Source of the DNA: Bacteroidales bacterium | Lineage (GTDB): Bacteria; Bacteroidota; Bacteroidia; Bacteroidales; UBA932 | NCBI GenBank assembly: GCA_017472115.1 | Contig: JAFUQW010000069.1 | Span: forward strand, 1-23,918 | Direction of reading: 5' to 3' | DNA: 23,918 bases | Program-made: the position numbers and the translations under genes | The notes under the pieces: generated by a model | What the model saw: the letters and a program-made list of their open reading frames with translations, nothing else | What the model was told of the DNA's origin: nothing | The model's database searches: none | In this document: in pieces, positions 1 through 7,342 of the stretch | Numbering within the stretch: the first letter of the stretch is position 1 | Layout: the number at the start of each line of letters is the position of its first letter

Positions 1-15
1 CTCGGATATAAATAA

Positions 16-341
16 TCAGGTAGGACGACTTGTCGCTGAAACCAGTTTCAGAGGAAAGTCCGGACAGGGAGGGCATCCCGCTGTGGAAAGCACAGATGGG
101 AGTAATCTTATGAATGCCGTAACAGAAAACAGACCGCCCTGCAAAGGGTAAGGGTGAAACCGCGAGGCAAGAGCTCACGACGCCGTGTGGCGACATACGA
201 CGGTGACGGCACCGGGACCTGCAAGACCAAATATACCGGAGCACCCTTTCGAGGGTAAAAGGACGGCCCGTTCTTTCCGGGGGGTAGGTTGCGAAGATAA
301 ATGACAAGATAAAACAGAAACCGGCTTACGGTTCTACCTGA
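16..341 (+). ncRNA. rnpB: RNase P RNA (bacterial class A-like)
   Basis: This is the catalytic RNA of RNase P, which removes 5' leaders from tRNA precursors. The near-universal core GAGGAAAGTCCGGA lies at 51-64, and the matching 3' core ACAGAAACCGGCTTA at 314-328. The ends close as helix P1: 16-26 pairs with 331-341 over 11 bp with one G-U, which sets the boundaries used here. Length (about 326 nt) fits bacterial RNase P RNA. A strong terminator follows at once. The promoter would lie upstream of the window or in its first bases and was not identified. Confidence 0.96.
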
Positions 342-346
342 CGCTT

Positions 347-383
347 AAGGCTGATCTTTTTTAAGGTCAGCCTTTTGTTTTTT
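347..383 (+). terminator. Rho-independent terminator of rnpB
   Basis: AAGGCTGA (347-354) pairs perfectly with TCAGCCTT (367-374). Two more inner pairs (one G-U) make a 10-bp stem, and a T-rich tail follows to 383. It lies 5 nt after the P1 helix of the RNase P RNA. Confidence 0.88.
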
Positions 384-395
384 CGTATTTTCCTC

Positions 396-426
396 TTGCA
401 GAAAAAGGGCAGAAGAGTTATCTTTG
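396..426 (+). promoter_or_regulatory. Bacteroidetes-type promoter for the DUF1846 gene
   Basis: The -7 element TATCTTTG (419-426) matches the Bacteroidetes consensus TAnnTTTG. A TTG at 396-398 stands 20 nt upstream, as expected for the -33 element. The start codon at 435 is only 8 nt beyond the -7 element, so the transcript should have almost no leader. Confidence 0.65.
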
Positions 427-434
427 CAATCCGT

Positions 435-1901
435 ATGAAAACGGGATTTGACAACGAAAAGTATCTTAAGATACAGTCCGAACAGATCAAGAAGCGCATA
501 GCGCAGTTCGGCGACAAGCTCTACCTCGAGTTCGGAGGTAAATTATTCGACGACAATCATGCAAGCCGCGTGCTGCCGGGATTTCAGCCCGACAGCAAGC
601 TTCAGATGCTCATGCAGCTCAAGGATGAGTCAGAAATAATCATCGTCATAAGTGCGATCGACATCGAGAAGAACAAAGTGCGCGGAGACCTCGGCATAAC
701 ATACGACGAGGATGTACTCAGACTGCGTGAAGAGTTCGAGAATGTGGGACTCTTCGTAAGCAGCGTGGTTATCACCCACTATAACGGCCAGTCGAGTGCA
801 GATGCTTACAGAAGGCGTCTTGAAAGGCTCAACATCAAGGTTTATTATCATTATACCATAGAAGGCTATCCCAACAACGTCGCTCTGATAGACTCAGATG
901 AAGGATTCGGAAAGAACGATTATGTGGAGACTTCACGTCCGCTTGTGATCGTAACAGCTCCGGGTCCGGGAAGCGGCAAGATGGCAGTATGCCTGAGCCA
1001 GCTCTACCACGAGAACAAGAGAGGCATCAAGGCCGGTTATGCGAAGTTCGAGACCTTCCCTGTCTGGAATCTTCCATTGAAGCATCCTGTGAACATAGCA
1101 TATGAGGCTGCGACTGCTGACCTCAATGATGTGAACATGATCGACCCTTTCCATCTCGAGGCATACGGAACAATCGCAGCAAGCTACAACCGTGATATTG
1201 AGGTTTTCCCTGTGCTGAACGCATTGTTTGAAGGAATATATGGCGAGAGTCCGTACAAGTCTCCTACCGACATGGGTGTCAATATGATCGGGTTCTGCAT
1301 GAGCGATGAGGACGTATGCTGCAATGCAGCCAGAGAGGAGATCATCAGACGCTATTATTCAGCCCTCGGACGTCTTGCCACAATGGGAGACAATGAGCAG
1401 GAAGTCAACAAGATATCCCTTATTCTCAAACAGGCGAAGCTTACTACCGAATACAGACGGACAACAGTAGCTGCCCGTGAGAGAAAGGATCTGGCAGAAG
1501 AACATGCAGCTGCCATCGAGCTGCAGGACGGAACAATCATCACTTCCCAGACAAGTACTCTTCTCGGTCCAAGTGCAGCTCTGATCCTCAATGCCACCAA
1601 GCATCTTGCCGGAATCCCTCATTCGGTCAAGCTCATACCTGAAGAGATGATCGCCCCTATCCAGAGGACCAAGGTCTCATTCCTGCACGGACATAATCCA
1701 CGACTGCATACGGATGAAGTACTGGTTGCGATTTCAATGCTCAGCATCCATGACGAAAACTGCCGCAGAGCGCTTGAGCAGCTTCCTAAACTCGACGGCT
1801 GTCAGGTCCACTCTACCGTCATGCTCAGTGAAGTTGACAGAAAGATTTTCAAGAAGCTCGGAGTGGGACTCACCTGCGACCCTGTAAAGAAAGGAGAATG
1901 A
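435..1901 (+). CDS. DUF1846 (UPF0371) family protein
   Basis: This 488-residue protein belongs to the DUF1846/UPF0371 family, recognised from its N-terminus (MKTGFDNEKYLKIQ) and full-length similarity by memory. The family has solved structures, but no biochemical role that I can state. A glycine-rich segment APGPGSGKMA at residues 175-184 resembles a phosphate-binding loop but lacks the Ser/Thr that follows Lys in a classical Walker A motif. No signal peptide or membrane segment is visible, so it should be cytoplasmic. I chose ATG 435 over an in-frame ATG at 375 because 375 lies inside the rnpB terminator and upstream of the promoter, and because family members begin with MKxGFDNEKY. It looks monocistronic, with a terminator 20 nt after the stop. 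Confidence 0.9.
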   Translation: MKTGFDNEKYLKIQSEQIKKRIAQFGDKLYLEFGGKLFDDNHASRVLPGFQPDSKLQMLMQLKDESEIIIVISAIDIEKNKVRGDLGITYDEDVLRLREEFENVGLFVSSVVITHYNGQSSADAYRRRLERLNIKVYYHYTIEGYPNNVALIDSDEGFGKNDYVETSRPLVIVTAPGPGSGKMAVCLSQLYHENKRGIKAGYAKFETFPVWNLPLKHPVNIAYEAATADLNDVNMIDPFHLEAYGTIAASYNRDIEVFPVLNALFEGIYGESPYKSPTDMGVNMIGFCMSDEDVCCNAAREEIIRRYYSALGRLATMGDNEQEVNKISLILKQAKLTTEYRRTTVAARERKDLAEEHAAAIELQDGTIITSQTSTLLGPSAALILNATKHLAGIPHSVKLIPEEMIAPIQRTKVSFLHGHNPRLHTDEVLVAISMLSIHDENCRRALEQLPKLDGCQVHSTVMLSEVDRKIFKKLGVGLTCDPVKKGE

Positions 1902-1921
1902 TCTTCTTCGAATATAATAAC

Positions 1922-1954
1922 AGGCCGGCATTCTTATGATGCCGGCCTATTTTG
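1922..1954. terminator. Terminator between convergent genes
   Basis: AGGCCGGCAT (1922-1931) pairs perfectly with ATGCCGGCCT (1939-1948) around a 7-nt loop. On the plus strand a short T-run follows (ATTTTG), so it best serves the DUF1846 gene. It also lies just past the stop of the convergent minus-strand acyltransferase gene and may end both. Confidence 0.8.
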
Positions 1955-1958
1955 TAAA

Positions 1959-3128
1959 TTAATTCTCTACAGACTTCTTTTCAGCTTTTTTTACTGCCTT
2001 CTGTTCTGCCCTGACAGCTTTCTTTTCAGCCTTTACTGCTTTTTTAGCCTTACGTTTGCGACGTCTTTCTTCGACTCGAGCCTGAACCTGGGCTCTCTTC
2101 TGAGCCACCATTTCTGTAAGATTCTCACCCATATTCTCAGCAAAGACAGGGAAACGCCTTTTAAGTATCTCTACCTTCTCCTTGATGAACGAATCTATGT
2201 GACGGGCCTTCTTAGCATCATAAATCTCATCGAAAGAGATCATGATGCATATCTCCTCAGCCTCGCTGAATTCATGGTTGATTCCGCCACCGAACATCTT
2301 CATGGTCGGAGACAGGCTCATATATGAATTGACAAGAGGTGGAATATTTACTCCGAGACGACGGACCTCAGCATTAAGAAGCTTGTAGTCATCCTTGAAT
2401 TCCTTCTCCGTAAGAATTGCATCCATCTTTTCAGCCGGAGTCTCGATCACAAGAGGATCCATAGGCACGACAAGCTTTTCCTTATCTTCGAAATGCTTGA
2501 ACAGAAAATGCTGGATAAGGTCACGGGCCTCCCTGTTATACTCCGGATACATTGTCATCTTTCCGAAGAAATATTTCATGTTAGGATGTTCGATCGCCAA
2601 AGCACCGAGACCATCCCAAAGATTATCCAAGGCAAAAAGGGCCTTCGTACCGGCCTTGCTGCTCTGATACTCGGGAGCCACAAAACTACGTCCAAGCTCT
2701 ATGGTATATGGAAGATAATCTTTTATGAACTTTTCCGAAAAACGGAACATATGTGAAGTAGCAAGCAAAGGCTGACCGTTCTCATCGAGGCGGATGTCTG
2801 TACCGAGAATATAACGGTAACCTCCGAGAATCTTTTCAGCTTCAGGATCCCATACGATAAGCTGCTGGTATGGATTCTCCATCGTATCGAACTCGTCGAT
2901 ATCCATAGAAAGGCCGCTGCCACCACCGGAATCGCGGAACGCTTCCTCACGTAACCGGCCTATCTCCTTCATTATATTCGGAGAATCATGATGATTCAGC
3001 ACATAGATTTCATTCTTGCTCTTGTTCGTATCCCTGAGCTTCTTGGCCGGGGTAAGTTCAGCTTTGATCAGATCAAGGCTGATCGGTGCGATGATTGGCT
3101 GTTCCATAGGTTTAGGATTAGAGTTCAT
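1959..3128 (-). CDS. glsB: GNAT-type N-acyltransferase, GlsB/OlsB-like, with Lys/Ala-rich tail
   Basis: This 389-residue protein has an Acetyltransf_5 (GNAT) domain at about residues 40-225. Segments such as RLREEAFRDSGGGSG (58-72), a D-x-D-E-F-D stretch (76-81) and ELGRSFV (144-150) are typical of the OlsB/GlsB group. That group N-acylates an amino acid with a long 3-hydroxyacyl chain from ACP. In Bacteroides thetaiotaomicron the homologous glsB makes the first intermediate of glycine lipids; the substrate here is inferred from that. Residues 341-389 form a very basic low-complexity tail of Lys, Ala, Arg and Glu. ATG 3128 overlaps the end of the upstream gene by 11 nt. An in-frame ATG at 3107, just past that stop, is a real alternative. 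A longer reading back to 3236 would overlap glsA extensively and is rejected. Confidence 0.82.
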   Translation of the reverse strand: MNSNPKPMEQPIIAPISLDLIKAELTPAKKLRDTNKSKNEIYVLNHHDSPNIMKEIGRLREEAFRDSGGGSGLSMDIDEFDTMENPYQQLIVWDPEAEKILGGYRYILGTDIRLDENGQPLLATSHMFRFSEKFIKDYLPYTIELGRSFVAPEYQSSKAGTKALFALDNLWDGLGALAIEHPNMKYFFGKMTMYPEYNREARDLIQHFLFKHFEDKEKLVVPMDPLVIETPAEKMDAILTEKEFKDDYKLLNAEVRRLGVNIPPLVNSYMSLSPTMKMFGGGINHEFSEAEEICIMISFDEIYDAKKARHIDSFIKEKVEILKRRFPVFAENMGENLTEMVAQKRAQVQARVEERRRKRKAKKAVKAEKKAVRAEQKAVKKAEKKSVEN

Positions 3129-3933
3129 AGACTGATTTCCGGATTTCCTGAGCCCACTCCGAATCTGATCTCGATCTGTCCAAGGAACTGACCGGAACAG
3201 GCTTGCCGATAGTGACCTTATACGTCTTGCCGGCACTTCTGACCATTTCTGAAGGCAGTGTCATCATGGCAAAATTGAATTTGAAGCCTAACTTCTTCTG
3301 CCATGTGGCAATACGATAAAACCTCTTTGAGTTTTCACCCTCAAAATGTATCGGGACAATATCACGACCCGTCTCGCGACTCTTCTTGATGAAGGACTTT
3401 CCCCATTCTATATCCTGTATCTTCCCGTCAATCTTGCGTGAACATAGTCCAGCAGGAAACACAAGCATCTGATTGTCAGAAGCATAGACATCATTTATCA
3501 GTCGGGGAAGATTCCTGGCTTGTCCGCCAAGTTTATTGATAGGGATTCCCAAAGGAGCCATGCCCTTGAGATTCATCAGGAGATCATTCATCAGATACTT
3601 GATCTTGCCGTCATATTCCCTGCCGATCACTGCGCCAAGAGTGACCCCGTCGATTGCGCCAAGCGGATGATTTGAGACAAAAGTATATTTTCTTCCGTCT
3701 TTAGGAAGATTGTCAAGTCCGTCAACTTCAAGTGTCACACCGAGATAATCCAGACAATTCTCACAGAATTCCACACCGACATAACCTTCCTTGAGGTAAG
3801 CATTGATATAGTCAAGATGCATGAAGTTCTTGAACCAGTTTATCACAAACCGGGGTATGAACTTCGCCTTCTTTCCTGCTTTGGATATGATGACCTTCTC
3901 GATATCAAGAATCTGAGGCTGTCTTTCAGTCAT
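3118..3933 (-). CDS. glsA: PlsC-family lysolipid O-acyltransferase, GlsA/OlsA-like
   Basis: This 271-residue member of the lysophospholipid acyltransferase family is of the hemolysin/OlsA subgroup. The catalytic His/Asp pair is H89 and D95 in NHPLGAID, spaced with five residues between them rather than the usual four. As far as I recall, this spacing is normal in the subgroup. The second motif, equivalent to FPEGT, is FPAG at 159-162. The expected role is O-acylation of the 3-hydroxy group on the N-acyl amino acid made by the neighbouring GNAT enzyme, completing a glycine- or ornithine-type lipid at the inner face of the cytoplasmic membrane. It is the first gene of a two-gene unit, and its stop lies within the start region of the next gene. 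A promoter-like element sits about 30 nt upstream. Confidence 0.85.
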   Translation of the reverse strand: MTERQPQILDIEKVIISKAGKKAKFIPRFVINWFKNFMHLDYINAYLKEGYVGVEFCENCLDYLGVTLEVDGLDNLPKDGRKYTFVSNHPLGAIDGVTLGAVIGREYDGKIKYLMNDLLMNLKGMAPLGIPINKLGGQARNLPRLINDVYASDNQMLVFPAGLCSRKIDGKIQDIEWGKSFIKKSRETGRDIVPIHFEGENSKRFYRIATWQKKLGFKFNFAMMTLPSEMVRSAGKTYKVTIGKPVPVSSLDRSRSDSEWAQEIRKSVYEL

Positions 3934-3961
3934 ATTTTGGTTGGTTTCAGGTTTTACAGCA

Positions 3962-3987
3962 CAAAGATAATCATTTCATTGAAATGA
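3962..3987 (-). promoter_or_regulatory. Promoter with overlapping palindrome upstream of glsA-glsB
   Basis: On the minus strand TATCTTTG (3969-3962) matches the -7 consensus TAnnTTTG and lies 28 nt before the glsA start codon. No clear -33 TTG is seen. Just upstream lies a 17-bp inverted repeat TCATTTCATTGAAATGA (3971-3987), with 8-bp arms and one central base. This occupies the region between the -7 and -33 positions, where an operator would act. The arms are AT-rich and the loop is one base, so it is a poor RNA hairpin. Confidence 0.5.
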
Positions 3988-3991
3988 CATA

Positions 3992-4921
3992 CTATCTTCT
4001 TGCATCAATCCTTTTGCGAAGTGCTTCGGACAAAGGAAGAGGATTATCTGCATCAGAACGGTCCAGCCATTCAGACGCCAGATCATAGTCTGCCAGCATA
4101 TAACATGCTACCGCGATATTATATTCTGCACATGAACGCTTCAAAAGATCATTTGTATCAAGAAGTCCTATCCATATGTCCATGGCCGCCTTCCAGTCGT
4201 ACTGTTCTGCCTTGTCCAAAGCAGAATACCATCGTTCATTGTCGAAATATGTCAATGAATATTGTTCATGCTTCCACTGCGACCTGAATGAATCCGCGAT
4301 TTCTCGTCCGACTTCCCAGGCTGCGTATGGCAGGGCATCCATGGCCTTTCTGAACTGTTCCACAGAAGTATCCTTTCCATCTGAATAAACGGAAGGCTGG
4401 GCAGTGCTGCTTCCTCCGTAACTTTTCACCGACTCGGTCTTGTCCATCGCATCAAAGCTGTACATCTTCATTCTGAAAGGCATGGTCGCCACACTCAGAT
4501 ATGAAGAGTCTCTCGAAACAGGAGAGGCCACCCTCGTGGCTCCGTCTATCTTCATCTGTCCCAATTCGACAGTATCGATCAGAAAAACAACATCCGAGCC
4601 CGTATCCATCAGCAGACTGAACAGACTGTCCTTTGACGAATATCTTACACCGTCGGCCACAGGAATACTATATACTGCGACACTTCCCTCACCTGTATCG
4701 TACTCATCTTCAAGGGCGTAGGCGAAGCCATCTGCCATATGGGCATTGAATTCAGCTGCAAGAGCATCTCTGTTCTCGACATATACGATTGATACGGTCT
4801 TGCCGACAAGGTCGATACCTGCCTTGGAAGGATGCCTCATCTCTACATGTATGGAATGCCGGCTCGGACCGCATGAAACAGCAGCCATAAGCATGAAAGG
4901 AAGTATGAGTCTGTTCTTCAT
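3992..4921 (-). CDS. DUF6340-like lipoprotein with TPR-like C-terminus
   Basis: This 309-residue protein has a short signal peptide and a lipobox ending at C17 (AAVSC), so it should be a lipid-anchored envelope protein. There is no acidic surface-export signal after the cysteine. It resembles a Bacteroidetes family annotated DUF6340: an N-terminal domain (about 25-170) of unknown function, then a helical region (about 215-300) that looks like one or two tetratricopeptide repeats (YNIAVACYMLADYDLASEWL). No catalytic motif is evident. It begins 4 nt after the rimO stop and so is probably the last gene of the nusB-to-rimO transcript. Its function is not known. Confidence 0.75.
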   Translation of the reverse strand: MKNRLILPFMLMAAVSCGPSRHSIHVEMRHPSKAGIDLVGKTVSIVYVENRDALAAEFNAHMADGFAYALEDEYDTGEGSVAVYSIPVADGVRYSSKDSLFSLLMDTGSDVVFLIDTVELGQMKIDGATRVASPVSRDSSYLSVATMPFRMKMYSFDAMDKTESVKSYGGSSTAQPSVYSDGKDTSVEQFRKAMDALPYAAWEVGREIADSFRSQWKHEQYSLTYFDNERWYSALDKAEQYDWKAAMDIWIGLLDTNDLLKRSCAEYNIAVACYMLADYDLASEWLDRSDADNPLPLSEALRKRIDARR

Positions 4922-4925
4922 AATA

Positions 4926-6242
4926 TCATATCTCTAATGGTTCAGCTATGAGATCATACTCATCAGCACCGGTGATTCTGACTGTCATGAATTCTCCGAT
5001 CATCGAGTAAGGATCCACATCACCCAATACGGATGAATCATGTCTGACAAGAATCTCGCCATCGACTTCAGGACTTTCGAACTCGCTTCGGCAGACATAT
5101 ACACCGTCTGAGAAATCATCCACAATAACCTTCACCTCAGTGCCTGTTCTGGACTGGTTGTATGCCAGCGAAATCTCGCTCTGAAGAGTCATAAGCTCAT
5201 CAAGACGTTCCTGTTTCACACGAGCCGAAATACTGTCCTTGAAATTCTCCGCGCCGAAAGTACCTTCCTCTTCGGAATACATGAATGCGCCAAGACGTTC
5301 GAAGCGGGCTTCGCTGATGAAATCAAGAAGTTCCTTGAAATCACGTTTGCCTTCTCCCGGGTGTCCGACGATCATTGTAGTCCTCAGCACGACTCCGGGC
5401 ACCTTGGAACGCATCTTTCCGATAAGTTCGCGAGTCCATGCACCGGTAACATTCCTATGCATGTTGTCAAGTACCTTGTCGGAAATATGCTGCAGAGGTA
5501 TATCCATATAGCGGCACACCTTCGGATTATTCGCCATCTGTTCCAGGACATCTTCAGGAAAGGACGCAGGATATGAATAATGTATCCTTATCCATTCGAT
5601 TCCTTCGACCTCGGAAAGCTTCTGAAGAAGTTCGGCCAATGCACGGCGCCGATAGAGATCGAGTCCATAATAGGTAGTATCCTGTGCAATGATGATAAGT
5701 TCCTTTACTCCTTTGTCGGCAAGGCAGCGGGCTTCTTCTACAAGAGTTTCCATCGGAACCGACTTGTGAGCACCTCTGATGAACGGAATGGCACAATATG
5801 AGCATCTTCTGTCACATCCTTCCGAAATCTTGAGATAGGCATAATGGGAAGGAGTCGTCAGGTATCTGTCAACTGATTTCCTTGACGATAGATCACCACC
5901 GAGGGAACGGATCACAGGATCGAAATCCCGCGCTCCATACCATTCATCCACTTCAGGGATAAGTTCCGGCATCTCATCGGCATATCTCTGTGAAAGACAT
6001 CCGAAAACTATTATCTTTATGACTTCACCGGCTTCTTTTCTCGCAACTCCTTCAAGGACCGCCTGCACAGACTCCTCCTTGGCATCCCCGATGAAACCGC
6101 AGGTATTTATCAGAAGGACATCAACGGGAATATCCTCTCCTTCAGGCACAATCTCATAAAGATTCTCCACATAGGAAAGGATATGTTCGGTGTCAACCTT
6201 GTTCTTGGAACATCCCAAGGTGACTGTCTGAAGTTTCTTCAT
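4926..6242 (-). CDS. rimO: Ribosomal protein uS12 methylthiotransferase RimO
   Basis: This 438-residue radical-SAM enzyme adds a methylthio group to a conserved aspartate of ribosomal protein S12. Domain order is normal. The N-terminal UPF0004 domain carries Cys11, Cys48 and Cys82 for the auxiliary [4Fe-4S] cluster. The radical-SAM core has the CxxxCxxC motif at C143, C147 and C150 (EGCDRRCSYC). A C-terminal TRAM domain covers about 370-438. The opening TLGCSKNKVD is typical of RimO rather than MiaB. Length is normal. Its ATG overlaps the stop of the preceding gene by one base (TAATG), which points to translational coupling. The cluster residues are all present, so it should be active. Confidence 0.96.
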   Translation of the reverse strand: MKKLQTVTLGCSKNKVDTEHILSYVENLYEIVPEGEDIPVDVLLINTCGFIGDAKEESVQAVLEGVARKEAGEVIKIIVFGCLSQRYADEMPELIPEVDEWYGARDFDPVIRSLGGDLSSRKSVDRYLTTPSHYAYLKISEGCDRRCSYCAIPFIRGAHKSVPMETLVEEARCLADKGVKELIIIAQDTTYYGLDLYRRRALAELLQKLSEVEGIEWIRIHYSYPASFPEDVLEQMANNPKVCRYMDIPLQHISDKVLDNMHRNVTGAWTRELIGKMRSKVPGVVLRTTMIVGHPGEGKRDFKELLDFISEARFERLGAFMYSEEEGTFGAENFKDSISARVKQERLDELMTLQSEISLAYNQSRTGTEVKVIVDDFSDGVYVCRSEFESPEVDGEILVRHDSSVLGDVDPYSMIGEFMTVRITGADEYDLIAEPLEI

Positions 6243-6670
6243 TATTCCTGATCCTCAGACTGCTCAGCCTCTTCAGGGGTTACGAAATCAAGAGAGGCGT
6301 GATTCTTCAGAGCGTTATACCACTCCACGACCTTCTTCATATGAGAAACATAGAATCTGTCGCGGTCATAATCAGGAAGAGCCTTCTCGAAAAGCGCCTT
6401 GAGTTCTTCCGGCTTTGACTTTGCCGATGGAGCATCTGCATCTCCGAGAACCTCCTTCATATTTAGGAGAACCTGCTGGAGCTTCACTTCTTCATCATAA
6501 GTATAAATCGAGATGTCAGCAAGGGAAGTGATCTTGTTTGTCATGCCGATGCTGCTTCTCTTCTTGTCTGCAAGAGCCTCAACGACAGCTCCGTTTCTTG
6601 CCTGTGAGATATAAAGGTACAAACCGCTCTGGCCTGAGACAGCCAAAATCTTTGAAAGATCAGTTTTCAT
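6242..6670 (-). CDS. DUF5606 family protein
   Basis: This 142-residue protein is recognised as DUF5606, a family restricted to Bacteroidetes. The N-terminus (KILAVSGQSGLYLYISQARNG, with VEAL and KR following) is the conserved block and likely forms a small beta-rich domain. A helical middle ends near residue 120, and the last 20 residues are acidic (EEAEQSEDQE). No signal peptide or membrane segment is seen, so it is probably cytoplasmic. Its function is unknown. It sits between coaE (36-nt gap) and rimO (1-nt overlap). Confidence 0.85.
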   Translation of the reverse strand: MKTDLSKILAVSGQSGLYLYISQARNGAVVEALADKKRSSIGMTNKITSLADISIYTYDEEVKLQQVLLNMKEVLGDADAPSAKSKPEELKALFEKALPDYDRDRFYVSHMKKVVEWYNALKNHASLDFVTPEEAEQSEDQE

Positions 6671-6706
6671 TGTTTCAATTATTTATAATATTAATATTCA
6701 ATATCT

Positions 6707-7342
6707 TTAACTATATTGTTGTATAGTAGTAACATTTTTGTTAAGGAGCATTTTCTCAACAAAAGATGCTGTATTCCTACCTAATTCAAGACAATCACCC
6801 GAATTATCGATCACATAGTCGATCCTCGGATCCTCTTTGCCTTCCGACAGGTCATTCATCAGAGTCTGACATTTCATCCGCGCCAGTATGGAATCCTTAT
6901 CCTTACCGTCTCTTGCACATGCTCTTGCCAGCCTGACCTCAACAGGGGCATTTACCAACACCACCAGATCGGCAAATCCGTCAAACTGCTTCTTTTCCAG
7001 AATCGTTGCAGATTCAAATACAAGTATTTCAGACTTCTTGTCTTGCGCCCATCTGCGGAAATCCATGACAAGCTCCGGAAAGACAATCGATTCCACAATC
7101 TCCAAGGCATCAGAATCAGTGAAAACCATCGCGGCCAAGGCAGATGGCAGAAAATTACCCTCAGCATCCCTGAGATCAGCTTTCAGTGCACGCTCTATCT
7201 CATCCAAAAGTCCGGGTACGGCAGAGTACAGTTCCTTGACCTTGACATCGGCCATATATACAGGATACCCGTATTCAGATTCCAGAATCGAGCAAACGGC
7301 AGACTTGCCGCTTCCGATGCCTCCTGTCACTGCCACTATCAT
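6707..7342 (-). CDS. coaE: Dephospho-CoA kinase
   Basis: CoaE phosphorylates the ribose 3'-hydroxyl of dephospho-CoA, the last step of coenzyme A synthesis in the cytoplasm. The 211-residue protein opens with the P-loop GGIGSGKS (residues 7-14). It has the family's YMADVKVKELY segment (29-39), where the Asp is usually catalytic, and a lid-like region near residues 140-160. Length is standard. Its ATG overlaps the ybbR-like stop by four bases (ATGA). The order ybbR-coaE is common in Bacteroidetes. Confidence 0.95.
   Translation of the reverse strand: MIVAVTGGIGSGKSAVCSILESEYGYPVYMADVKVKELYSAVPGLLDEIERALKADLRDAEGNFLPSALAAMVFTDSDALEIVESIVFPELVMDFRRWAQDKKSEILVFESATILEKKQFDGFADLVVLVNAPVEVRLARACARDGKDKDSILARMKCQTLMNDLSEGKEDPRIDYVIDNSGDCLELGRNTASFVEKMLLNKNVTTIQQYS

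Noticed and set aside
375..434. N-terminal extension of the DUF1846 reading frame
   Set aside because: It lies in the rnpB terminator and upstream of the promoter; the family N-terminus begins at the ATG at 435.
3129..3236. N-terminal extension of the GlsB-like protein
   Set aside because: It would lie wholly inside the coding part of the upstream glsA-like gene and has no family resemblance.
3971..3995. Inverted repeat upstream of glsA as a terminator for the lipoprotein gene
   Set aside because: AT-rich 8-bp arms with a one-base loop and no clean T-run; an operator-like role is more plausible.
6671..6706. AT-rich gap between coaE and the DUF5606 gene as a promoter
   Set aside because: No TAnnTTTG element on the minus strand and only 36 nt; likely an ordinary intercistronic spacer.
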